From: Cyclina sinensis
Lineage: Eukaryota; Mollusca; Bivalvia; Venerida; Veneridae
Assembly: GCA_012932295.1 (NCBI GenBank)
Contig: JAAONU010000016.1
Coordinates: 38,285,241 to 38,349,240, forward strand
Direction: 5' to 3'
DNA length: 64,000 nucleotides
The notes below the pieces were generated by a model. The model saw only the letters and a program-made list of their open reading frames with translations. It was not told where the DNA came from and ran no database searches. The position numbers and the translations under genes were made by a program. Positions 34,644 through 46,400 of the stretch are shown here, piece by piece; the stretch's first letter is position 1, and the number at the start of each line of letters is the position of its first letter.

Positions 34644-37199
34644 AACAAGAGGGCCATGATGGCCCTATATCGCTCACCTGAATATGACTGCTTTTAACAA
34701 AGTTGCTATGGACCTGGTTAATTGAACCCATATTCAAACTTGGCCTAGAAATTATTGAAACAATCTTTCTGACAAATTTCAAGGTTATTTGGACTGAAAG
34801 TGTAGCCTCTAGTGTTAAAAAGGTTTTTCGATATTTGGGCTCTGTGACCTAGTTTTTTAATCCAGATAATCCATATCCAAACCTGAGCTAGAAATCATCA
34901 AAACAACCTTTCTGACAAATTTCAAGGACATTTGGACTGAAAATGTAGCCTCTAGAGTGTTTACAAAGTTTTTCGATATTTAGGCTCTGTGACCTAGTTT
35001 TTTAATCCAGATGACCCATATTCAAAGTTGAGCTGGAAGTCATAGAAGCAACCTTTCTGACAAATTTTCAGGTTATTTGGAATTAAAATCTTAACTCTAG
35101 AGTGTTAACAAGGTTTTTCCATATTTGGTCAATGTGACCTAGTTTTTGACCAAAGATGACCCATATTTGTACTTGAGCTAGAAATCATCAAAACAACCTG
35201 TCTGACAAATTTCCAGGATATTTGCACTGAAAATGTAACCTCTGGAGTGTTAAAGTGGTTTTTACCTTTTAGGGCTCTGTGACCTAGTTTTTGATCCCAG
35301 ATGACCCATATCCTATTCCGGGCTAGAAATCATTGAAACAACCTTTCTGACAAATTTCAAGGACATCTGGACTGAAAATGTAACCTCTAGAGCATTAACA
35401 AGGATTTTCTACTTTTTGGCCATGTGTCCTAGTTTTTGACCCCACATAACCCATATTCAAAACTGAGCTAGAAATCATTAAAACAATCTTTCTGACAAAT
35501 TTCAAGGTTATTTGAACTAAAAATGTTACCTCAATGCGTGTTTACAAGGTTTTTCCATATTTGGGGTCTGTGACCTAGTTTTTGACCCCAGATGACCTTT
35601 ATTCAAATCTGACCTAGAAATCATTAAAACATTTTTTCTGACAAATTTCGAGAATATTTGGACTGAAAAGTAGCTTCTAGAGTGTTAACAAGTTTTTTGC
35701 TATTTTTGGGCTCTGTGACCTAGTTTTTGATTTCAGATGACACATATTCAAATTTAACCTAGAAATCATTGAAACAACCTTTCTGATAGATTCCAGGTTA
35801 TTTGGACTGAAAATGTTACCTCTAGAGTGTTAACAAGGTTTTTCCATATTTGGGCTCTGTGACCTAGTTTTTGACCCCAGATGACCCAATTTTGAGCTTG
35901 AGCTAAAAATCATCAAAACAACCTTTCTGACAAATTTCCAGGATATTTGGACTGAAAATGTAACCTCTAGAGTGTTAACAAGGTTTTTTCTATTTTTGGG
36001 CTCTGTGACCTAGTTTTTGAACCCAGATGACCAATATTCGAACTTGAGCTAGAAATCATAGAAACAACCTGTCTGACAAATTTCCAGATTATTTGGACTG
36101 AAAATGTTACTTCTCCTTCTACAAGAAGATTTTCAAAGTTTTCACTATATAAGCCTATGTAAAACCAATGACCCCGGGGTGGGGCCAAATTTGACTCCAG
36201 GGGTATAATTGGAACAAACTTGGTAGAGGTCCACTAGACAATGCTACATACTAAATCTTAAGGCTCAGGGCCTTGTGGTTTCAGACAAGAAGATTTTCGA
36301 AGTTTTTCCTATATAACTCTATGTAAAACAAGTTACCCCTGGGGCGGGGCCATTTTTGACCCAGAGGCCATGACTTGAACAAACTTGGTAGAGGTCCACT
36401 AGACAATGCTGCACACCAAATATCTAAGCTCTATGCCTTACGGTTTCTGACAAGAAGATTTTTAAAGTTTTTCCTATATAACTCTATGTAAAACAAGTTA
36501 CCCCTGGGGCGGGGCCATTTTTGACCCAGAGGCCATGATTTGAACAAACTTGGTAGATGTCCACTAGACAATGCTGCACACCAAATATCTTAGCTCTATG
36601 CCTTACGGTTTCTGACAAGAAGATTTTTAAAGTTTTTCCTATATAACTCTATGTAAAACAAGTTACCCCTGGGGCGGGGCCATTTTTGACCCAGAGGCCA
36701 TGATTTGAACAAACTTGGTAGAGGTCCACTAGACAATGCTGCACACCAAATATCTTAGCTCTATGCCTTACGGTTTCTGACAAGAAGATTTTTAAAGTTT
36801 TTCCTATATAACTCTATGTAAAACAAGTTACCCCTGGGGCGGGGCCATTTTTGACCCCAGGATCATAATTTGAACAAACTTGGTAGAGGTCCACTAGATG
36901 ATGCTTTATACCAAATATCAAAGCTCCAGGCCTTGTGGTTTCTGACAAGAAGATTTTTAAAGATCCAACTTTTCAAATCTGTTTTTAGCTCCTGTGACCC
37001 AGAAATGCAATGAACCGGAACCATTTGAACAAACTTGGTAGAGCTTCATGCAAGGAACATTCTAGGCAAGTTATATTAAATTTTGCCCAGTGGTTTCAGA
37101 GGAGATGTCGTTTGAATGAATTGTGGACGACGGACGGACGGACGCCGGACAATCAAGGATCCTAAAAGCTCACATGAGCATGCTCAGGTGAGCTAAAAA
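34644..37199 (-). mobile_element. Helentron-like repeat, AGCTCACCTG family (copy B)
   Basis: Read on the - strand it begins TTTTTAGCTCACCTGAGCAT at 37199, carries GTCCGTCCGTCCGTCG, and ends CAGGTGAGCG, hairpin (34651-34665), CTTGTT at 34644. The core is a mosaic: 165-bp units at 36.2-37.0 kb (GGGGCGGGGCC at 36341, 36506, 36671 and 36836) and about 146-bp units from 34.7 to 36.1 kb (GTGACCTAGTTTTTGA). The 146-bp units are the reverse complement of those in copy A. Confidence 0.78.
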
Positions 37200-38283
37200 T
37201 CAATAAACCAACAGTCCACTTTAATGTATTTTATTTTCAAAACTTAAAACAGTGCACCAATAGTCTGGCAAAAATGGCAATACAGAACTTTTGATTCTGT
37301 ATTTCTGTCACTGGGTCACTTCTTACAAAGGACATACAACTTCACTAAATGACAAATTGACATTATTTTCTTTTTTCTAAGTTTATGACAGTATTAGGCT
37401 CTGGATTAACTCTGTTATTTATAATAAGATGAGGACCATAAATATGAAAATAAGTGATAGAAAGTACAGTCAAACCTGGGACAGACAAGTTCAAGGATAA
37501 CACTCACGTAAGAAAAATGTGCTTTATTCATCAGTTGCCTCAAAACATGTATGGGGGTCAAAAGGAAAAACAATTTTTAGCCTGTTGTAGGGTTGACTGT
37601 ACCTTCGTTATTTACATGATCACAAGAATGGAAATATGTGTTAGCAAATATGAATTTGGATTTTTTCACACATAATGGATAAATACAATGAGAAGCATAG
37701 ACAGCCATATTTTCAACTTGTTTTTAAAAGTATTGACAAAAATTCATTGTGATAAAGCTTAAAGAGAACCAGTCTTTTTCTCATTCCCCGTTTTCCGAAA
37801 AAAATAATATTTACAGAAAACTGAAATGTACAACAATTTCTAAAAATAGCAATACTGAAGTATGACAGCTTTTGTGTTCACATACATCTGTAATTCATGA
37901 AAAGCAGGAATGATTATTTACAGGTTTTCTTATTTCTTGCCATGTATCATCGACACAATTAGAATGACAAACCATAATGGGTGCCATGATGTCACATTAT
38001 TGTTGTTGTAACAGTTCTAGCTAATCATGATGAAATGAAATTATCAAAAGGCTTTGTGAAATAAGTTTTACTTTTCTCTGTACATAGGACAACTTACTGA
38101 ATAAAATAAAGAACAAATAAAACTATGGCATCAGAGATAAATATATTTCCTATAAACTTTCCATGATAATACTGACAAAAAATGAATGTTGTGGGTAAGG
38201 AATGATAATGTGTGTCTATTTTAGGGTAGTTGATATGGAATATTATTACCTTTTTGATGCTATGTTATGGAATAATACTGATA
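37200..38283. other. Intergenic DNA
   Basis: AT-rich, no gene or bounded repeat seen. Confidence 0.6.
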
Positions 38284-40217
38284 AACAAGAGGGCCATGAT
38301 GGCCCTAAATCACTCACCTGAGTCTCATTTCTCAAGTTACAGGTATCATTATTGGTTGTTCTGGGTGTTCATTGTTCGCAAGTTTGAATAATTTGGTAAT
38401 AAGTTTGAAAACTCTGGCTGTAATGGTACTCAAACAGTGGAAATAATTTTACTCGACAGGTCCCTGTGAACTCAAACTTTGACCTACGGACCCCAAAAAC
38501 AACAGGGTTCTTGTAATATAAATACCCTATGAAGTTTGAAGGTTCTGGGTGTAATGGTACTACAGTTACTCAGCAAAAATACTTTCCACTCAACAAGTCC
38601 CTGTGACCCTGACCTTTGACCTACTAACCCTCAAAACAATAAGGTTCTTTTACTTAGTAAAAGCAATCATAGTATGAAGTTTGAAGGCTCTGGGTGAAAT
38701 GGTACTCCTGTTATTGAGTGGAAACAGTTTTCACTCTAGAGGTCCCTCTGACCTTGACCTTTGACCTACTGACCCAAAAAACAAGAGTTTTTTCTACTCA
38801 ATAAGGACAATAATCCTGTGAAGTTTGAAGGCTTTGGGTCAACGAGTACTCAAGTTATTGAATGGAAATGAAGTGTGACAGACAGACAGACGAACAGACA
38901 CCTATGGACAGGGCAAAAAACAATATGTCTCCACCAGAAGGGCGAGTTTGAGGGGGAAGACATAACAATGAACAATTGAAGGTCTTGCCCTTGTTGTTTC
39001 AGAGCGGCAGATTTTTTAAGTTTTCCCTTTAAAAGTCTTTGTGTAAAATCAAATGTCCCCCTGGGTGGGGCCAGTTTTGACTCCAGGTCATGATTTGAAC
39101 AAACTTCGTAGAGGTCCTCTAGACAATGCTACATACCAAATATCTAGGCTGTACGCGTTTTGGTTTCTGACAAGGAGATTTTTAAAACTTTTTCCTATAT
39201 CAAGCATATGTAAAAGAAGTGACCCCTGGGGCAGGGCCATTTTTGCACCAGGGCTCATGATTTGAACAAACTTGGTATAGGTCCACTAGATAATGCTGCA
39301 CACCAAATATCTAAACTCTAGGCATTGTGGTTTCTGACAAGAAGATATTTAAAGTTTTTCCTACATAACTCTATGTAAAACGTGACCCCTGGGGCTGGGC
39401 CTTTTTTAACCCAGGGCCCACGATTTGAACAAACTTAATAGAGGTCCACTAGACATGCTGCACACCAAATATCTTAACTCTAGGTCTTGTGGTTTCTGAC
39501 AAGAAGATTTTTAAAGTTTTTCCTATAAACTCTATGTTAAAACATGTGACCACTGGGTAAGGGCCTTTTTTGACCAAGGGCCCATGACTTGAAAAAAATT
39601 GGTAGAGGTCCTCTAGACAATGCTACAAACAAAATATCTAAGCTCTATGCCTTTTGCTTTCATGTGTGAAGATTTTTAAAACTTTTTCCTATGTAACTCT
39701 ATGTAAACAAGTGACCCCCGGGGCAGGGTCTATTTTGATCCAGTGGTTATGATTTGGACAAACTTATTAGAGGTCTACTAGACAATGCTGCACATGTAAT
39801 ATCTTAACTCTAGGCCTTGTGGTTTCTGACAAGAATGTTTTTAAGTTTTCTCCATATATAAATCTATGTAAAATCAACTGACCCCTGGGGTGGGGTCAGT
39901 TTTGACCACAGGGTCATAATTTGAACAAATTTGTTAGAGGTCTACTAAATGATGCTTCATACCAAATATCTAAGCTCCAGGCCTTGAGGTTCAGAGAAGA
40001 AGATTTTTAAAGATCAACCTGTAAAATCTATTTTTAGCCCCAGTGACCCAGAAATGCAATGGACCAGAACCATTCAAACAATCTTCCTAGAGCTTCATGC
40101 AAGGAACATCCCAGGCAACTTCCATTAAAATTAGCCCAGTGGTTTCAGAGGAGATGTCGTTTGAACTGAAAGTTGATGACGGACAACAGACAAACACCGA
40201 CCACAAAAGCAAAAAGG
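38284..40217 (-). mobile_element. Composite Helentron-like repeats (copies C1 and C2)
   Basis: C1 (38284-38970) starts with AACAAGAGGGCCATGATGGCCC, the reverse complement of the family 3' hairpin end. It then shows tandem phrases CCCTGTGACCTTGACC and a GACAGACAGACAGACG tract, but finishes with a different terminus (GGGGGAAGACATA). C2 (about 38980-40217) carries the 165-bp GGGGCAGGGCC units and a degenerate GACGGACAACAGACAAACACC end without the AGCTCACC terminus. It looks like at least two insertions merged and eroded. Confidence 0.6.
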
Positions 40218-41131
40218 CTTCATTGAAATTTACATTTTTCTAAAAATATTTTTTTGATGTACAGTTTATTCATTTTCCCAAAGTAGTTCCAAGCTTTTCA
40301 TTTAAAGAAATACAACTGTGTTTCAAGATAAATATCTAACAATAGCAATCTAAGAATTTAAATGATAAGATCATTTTCATCACATCATAATTTCTTCAAA
40401 AGAAAGAAAATCCATCAATAAATAATATCCCAATATACATATTTTCTTTTTAAAAAAAAATACAATAAAAAAAAAAAAAAAAACTCACAGAACTTAAATT
40501 AATAAAAAAAAATATTTATCACAATTTTTCTAAGTACAATCCTTTCAAATATTCCCAAACTAGTCAGCATATCACAGAAGCTCTTAAGAATAAATGTCAT
40601 TTATGTGTAAACTCAGAAACAAACCAAACATGCTAACTGCAACATGTACGAAATTGAATTTTTCTAGGTTTCTGCACTGTCAATATAATGATTAGTTCAC
40701 TTGACTATGTCTTCTCCATCACTGACACTGTCTTCTCCATCACTGACACTGTCTTACTGCACTAGCCACCTTTTCACAGAGATATCACAACTTTTATCAC
40801 ATGACAAATGTCATTTTCTAGTGCTTTATAACCACAAGATATATTATGCATATGAAAAAAAGGGCAAACAACATAGCACATTTACATCTAGCTATAAACT
40901 GTTAATATTAACTGTCATTTTCTATATATCATACAGATTTTCTATTTCAAAGAGACATGCTCTATTCTGTTTTATCCAAATTTTTATCAAATTTTTTCTA
41001 GGAGAATTTTTTGTTACAGCCTCTTTTAATTACAGTCAAAATACATTTAACTATGGCAAAATCGATCTGTTGGTTGTTTTGGTCATGTGCTTAGATTACA
41101 TAAAAAGAACCCGACACTAGTGATGTACACT
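40218..41131. other. Intergenic DNA downstream of the CARD gene
   Basis: Very AT-rich with a poly-A run near 40466-40483. A 21-bp unit CTTCTCCATCACTGACACTG is duplicated at about 40709-40751. The 139-codon + frame at 40701-41120 is low-complexity by eye and not called. Confidence 0.55.
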
Positions 41132-41137
41132 TTTATT
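41132..41137 (-). terminator. Polyadenylation signal of the CARD/death-domain gene
   Basis: TTTATT on the + strand gives AATAAA on the - strand, 200 bases past the TAA stop. It is the nearest canonical signal I see. Confidence 0.55.
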
Positions 41138-41336
41138 CAACTCAACAAGAGAAGTTGTTGGCTTGTAAGCTGAATTAATTTTTCCTGTACTTGTTGAATA
41201 AGTCATTTTGAGATTTAACCTTTTGTATGATCCTATATATTTATGATTCTGTGCTCTGATGAATCAGCATTTACATTTGATATCACACTGTATATTTCAA
41301 TTTCATTTCTGAAGTCAGGTACCTCAAAATAAATCT

Positions 41337-43474
41337 TTAAATACAGTTATCATAAACAATTTTTGATATTGTCAGAACAGTTCTGACAAATTTCATGTAA
41401 TAGAAGCGTTCTTCTCTTGCCTCAGTCTGTATTTGATTCATATCTGTTCCAGTTTCATTATCTTCAGATTCTCTGTTTTTAACCACAGCATGGCCATTTC
41501 CATAACCATTAACAACAGACTCTTTTTTGTCAAACATAACTCCTTCCTTATTTTGATAAGCCATTACAGACTCTTTTAAATTACCAGCAAGACTTTCTTC
41601 CATTTTACCATTCATGTTCTTCCCATATCTTTCAACAACAGCCGCAGATTTAGTATCACCAGAACCTCTCCTAGTCCCAGATCTAATATCAGTTATAGCC
41701 TTCTTATTTCCTTTAACTGTTTCAGGCCCATTACTTTCTGCAGCAACAAGGTTTTCCTTTTTTGTATCTGAATCATCAAAATTATTTCTTTTAAGATTTT
41801 CTGGCATGTCCAGAATACTTCCTTCCCCTCCTCCTCTCCTAGTAAACTCATTCACCTGTAGTTTAAGCTTGGTCTGGTTTGATAAATCAACATCTGACTT
41901 TTCATAATGGTCACATGGTTGAAAAGTAAGAACTGTGCCCTCTAGCTCTTTGTTTTCTTCCACAACTTCTCCATTGCTAGAAACAGCTGGTTTTTCTTCC
42001 CAGTCATCCCAATCAAACACAAAACTTCCACTTGGATTTTCTTCAAAAATATCATCACCCTCATTGTCTTGTGTTCTCAGTAATTTTCCATCACCTGGCA
42101 ATGGCTTTGCAGCTTTTCTACCAATGCTATTCAGCTCTTGTGAACCAATTGAAAGTTTAGGAACATCAATTCTATCGTGTTCAAGAGAATAATCAATGTA
42201 GTTTTCTAAACTCTTACATGCCACTTTTGTCCTATTTTTGGCATCATCGTTTCTATCCAAACTTCTCATAGTTGAAGAACTTGCAGTTCGACTCAAAATA
42301 TCACTAATGTTCTCATTCTCCAGATTCATTTCAAACATTCTCTGGTCAAATTTAGCTTCCAGAGAATTTACATCAGTCCTGTTCTGAACTGAACCAGGGT
42401 GATGGAAGTATTCTGAACATTCTAGAGCTGAATCAACTTCTACAATATCTTCTGATGGTTTGCTTTGTTCATCTGTGCAATTAAGTTTACTTTTTGTAGT
42501 GTTTAGTTCATCTTCGGTTTTGATTTCTCTAGACTTATGTTCAGACTCTGTCCTATTGGAAATGTTTTCAGCACCTTCCTCTTTTTTTGTTTCAGTATCT
42601 ATGTCATTTTCCATCTTTGACTCGTCCCGCTCTCCTGAATTTAAGTCTTTTGGTTCCCCAACTCCAGTCAAGCTGTCATAGGTAGAATTTTCTGTATTTG
42701 AGCTACTGCTAGAGTCTGACCTATCGAGGTCATTTTTACATACTTCCAAACATCTATCATTCATATTCTGTTGTGATTCATTTACTTTAAAACCACTACT
42801 TCCAAACATTTCCCTTGAATCAAGATGCCCATACAGTTCAGATGTGCTCAGTTTTTCAGCTTCAGGTTCTTTGTTTCTACCTGCTTCAGGATCTTCACCT
42901 GCATTGGTTTTAATGATTTCCTCTGGTTTGTATCCATAAAAACTTTCCCCTCTGTCATATAATATTTTCTGGCTATTATCTTCTACAGAATCAGGTGTTG
43001 GTTGTTCATTGATTTTGCTACCATTTTTTACAGTGCTTTTGATATTAGGCTGTAGGATACTGGAGTGATTTTGCGGCATTCCTACTGAGATCTGTTTGTA
43101 GGCTGCACTTTTTTCTCCAGCGGTATCTAGTTTTTTATAAGTTATAGGCTTATCATTTCGGCGATTCACATTTGGATCACTTTTGTTATTGACTGCTTCC
43201 TCATTTCTTACAGCAGCTATAGATCTTCCCTCTGCCTGTGGAAGTCTGTCTGGATCAGGTAAATTTTGTCTTGTTTCAGGTCTTGTAAACCTGACACCAG
43301 TCGTTTCCTGTAATTCTTCGAGTATATCGACCCTATCAAGCTCACTGAAAACTCTGTAGATGTCACCCAGTGTTAATTTCTCCCTCTGTGCTTGGCGTAT
43401 TATGATAGCTAGTGTGAAACTATCTCCAGGAAGAACTTGTGACTTGATCTCCTGTATCTGTTCGTTATTGAAAC
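41337..43474 (-). CDS. CARD/death gene exon 4: second half of death domain and acidic tail
   Basis: Acceptor GATATTTCAG, then a frame open for 2138 bases to the TAA at 41337-41339, the longest frame in the window. It starts by finishing the death domain (FNNEQIQEIKSQVLPGDSF). After that come Asp, Glu, Ser and Asn-rich stretches, a Ser run (DRSDSSSSSNTENS), and a conspicuous acidic-aromatic patch (SFVFDWDDWEE). The end, FVRTVLTISKIVYDNCI, is mildly hydrophobic but contains Arg and Lys and is too weak for a clear membrane span. A large single exon for a disordered tail is common in such adaptors. Confidence 0.9.
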
Positions 43475-46400
43475 CTGAAATATCAAGTTGGTCTGATAAG
43501 CATATTTATGGTCTAATGATCATTTAATAACCTGTGAGTAATTTGCACAAGGGGTATTTACATAATCACTAATCCCTGAAAACTGGAAATACTTCCAAAT
43601 AAAAAGACAGTTATGTTATCAGTAACTGGGCTCTGGTCAATGAACAGTATGACATAAGTAAAGACTTCAAATCATTATGACTGTTATCAAATTATCAGGA
43701 AAGGTCAAGGTCATATTAAGGTCAAGATAGTATTTCCAAATAGATTTCTGACATTTGATACACTTTCCAGTTAATCTGTATACTTACCAAACAAGTCTGC
43801 CAAATCTTCTGGCTTCTTCATAGAATTCAGGAAGTCAAACTTCTTCAAGATACGCCGTACACCCTTCAACTGGCTCCATGGGGTCCTCAAGCTGATTGGC
43901 GGTTCTGAACGGGAATCAGTGGTCATGCCAGTTGCACCAGACTGCTGACCAGTAGCATTATGGGAGACTGATTGTCTGTTGGGAATACCAGGTGACACCG
44001 AGTTTGTGTCAGTTGCCCTTTGTCTGGATGGCATAGACCTACTCCAAAAAACATCACATCCAGAAGCATTGTATCTTCTTTGATTTGAACCACCTGATTA
44101 AGAAGAGAAAGTGATGATACACCTATGCTTGTATGATATGAAAAGGGAGCACAAATACTATCAAAATAAGTTAACCTGGTGCAGTGAGAACTCTATACCC
44201 CGTAATAAACACCTGCACCAAACGAACCCCTCCATGTCAACTTTTGCGCTCAAAAAATGAAATTTTTCCCTTAAAATTTCAATAAAATAAAAGGCTTAAG
44301 AATGGGGAAGGGGTTGATCTTAAGAGAACTTGATAAGAGTTATGTATTACAAGAGGGCCATGATGGTCCTAGATTGCTCACATGAATACTTTGTCTTTGG
44401 GTCTGCTGTTGAGCAAATATCAGAAGCTTTTTTAAAATTCTCCCTATACATGTATAAATATATATGAAATTAAGTGACCCCCAGGGTAGAGCCAATTTTC
44501 ACTCAAGGGGCATAATTTGAACAAACTTGGAAGATGACCTCTAGCTGATGCAACATTAAAAAATATCTAAGTTCTAGGCTTTGTGGTTTCAGACAAGAAG
44601 TTTTTGTAAACTTTTGTCTATATGAGCCTATGTAAAATCAATTGAGCCCCAGGGCAGGGCCAAATTATACCCTACGGGCATATTTTGAAAAAGCTTGGTA
44701 GAGGTCCACTAAACAATGCTACATACCAAATCTTAAGGCTCATGGCCTTGTGGTGTCAGACAAGAAGATTTTCAAAGTTTTCCGTATATAAGCCTATGTA
44801 AAATCAACTGACCCCTGGGCAGGGCCAAATTATACCCTAGGGTAGAGATCCACTAGACAATGCTACATAGCAAATCTTAAGGCTCAGGGCCGTGTCATTT
44901 CAGACAAGAATATTTTCAAAGTTTTTCCTTTCTGTCACCATAGCAACCAGAGTTCTTGATGGAATTCAATTTTTTGAATAACTTTGGTAGAGCTTCATGC
45001 AAGGAATATTCCAGACATGTTTCGTTCAAGTTGACTAAGCGGTTTAGGAGGAGAAGTTGTTCAAGTCAAATTGTTAATGATGCATGATGCCCAATGCATG
45101 ACGCATGCCAACGGACGCCGGACAATCAATGATACCAGTAGCTCACCCTTGAGCACTTTGTGCTCAGGTGAGCTAAAAATTAGGCAAAAGGTGACCCATG
45201 GGGCATTTAAATGGAGATTGACAAATTGCATAATTTTTGGATTCATCGAACTGTTTTCTTTTATTTTTTCTTCTTAATATTACTGTTACCTTTGGTACGG
45301 CACTTGTTGTGTTAGTAGGTAAGCAAAATGTTTACGGTTACCTGCACTGATCAAGTACAACAGGAAATGTTAGCAATGGAGATTTCTGTATTTTAGTCTG
45401 AACAATGTGGACTGATAAGGATTGATGAATACAGCAAACAGGACTTCAGTTTCAAAGGCATGGTAATTTATCTAGGTCTTAACCCTGAACAGGACCACTG
45501 CAAAGCAGAAGCCAGATTTGGTTACCAAAAAGCAGATCAACAGTAGACCTGTAAATTTATGATCTTCAATCAGTGATACTTTGCTTTTATGTGTTGACTT
45601 TGTTAACTCTTGTGCCATTACATACAAGGGAAGTCAATTAACAGCAAGGCTGCTTTTGCCTTCCATGACAATCCAAATTTCACTTTTTTTATAAACTCAG
45701 TAAAGTTTCCAAGAAAACTTCAATAAGCCATATCTCAAACTCTCAGGAGTAATAAGACAAACTAGAGGTATCACTGAATGTGATTATTACCCCAACAAAA
45801 TTGCCTTGTCAGAGAAAAAGGGGAAATACTGACTGTGTCATGCACATCTACGCTTATTGGTGATCTTGCACACCAAGTTTCAGATTGTTATTCCTAGAGA
45901 TGTGCAAGTAGTTAGCATCAGGAGATGCACACTAAGTTTCAAAACTCAAGTTGTAGAAATGTGGAAGTAGTTTAAATCACAAGATTTTGCTACCGCGGGC
46001 TGTAAAACCACAAAGCAGGCATTGGTGTGCATGAAAAACATGTCAGGTACATCTACACTTATTAGTGATCTTACACACAGAGTTTCAAGTTGATAGTCTG
46101 ATAAATGTGGAAGAAGTTTGTATCACAAGATTCTGCTATGATGGGTCGTAAAACACTGAGAGGGCTTTGGGGTGATGGGGTTCATGAAAAACATGTCAGC
46201 TATATCTACACTTGGTGAACCTGCACACCAGGTTTCCAATCAAAAATGCTAGAGATGTGGAAGAAGTTTGGGTCATAAGATTTTGCTATGAGGGCCATTA
46301 AATCTCAGAGCATGCATTGGCATGCATGATATGTGTCATACACATCAACAGTTACTGGGAAACATACACACATAGTTTTAAATTGATAGTCCAAGAAATG

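Noticed and set aside
40701..41120. 139-codon + frame as a gene
   Set aside because: Starts inside a 21-bp duplication, low-complexity and Phe/Tyr/Ile-rich as expected of AT-rich DNA, and overlaps the 3' end of the CARD gene antisense.
41337..41430. Hydrophobic C-terminus of the 911-residue protein (FVRTVLTISKIVY) as a MAVS-like tail anchor
   Set aside because: Too short and interrupted by Arg and Lys; the read-through segment after the CARD is a far better membrane span.
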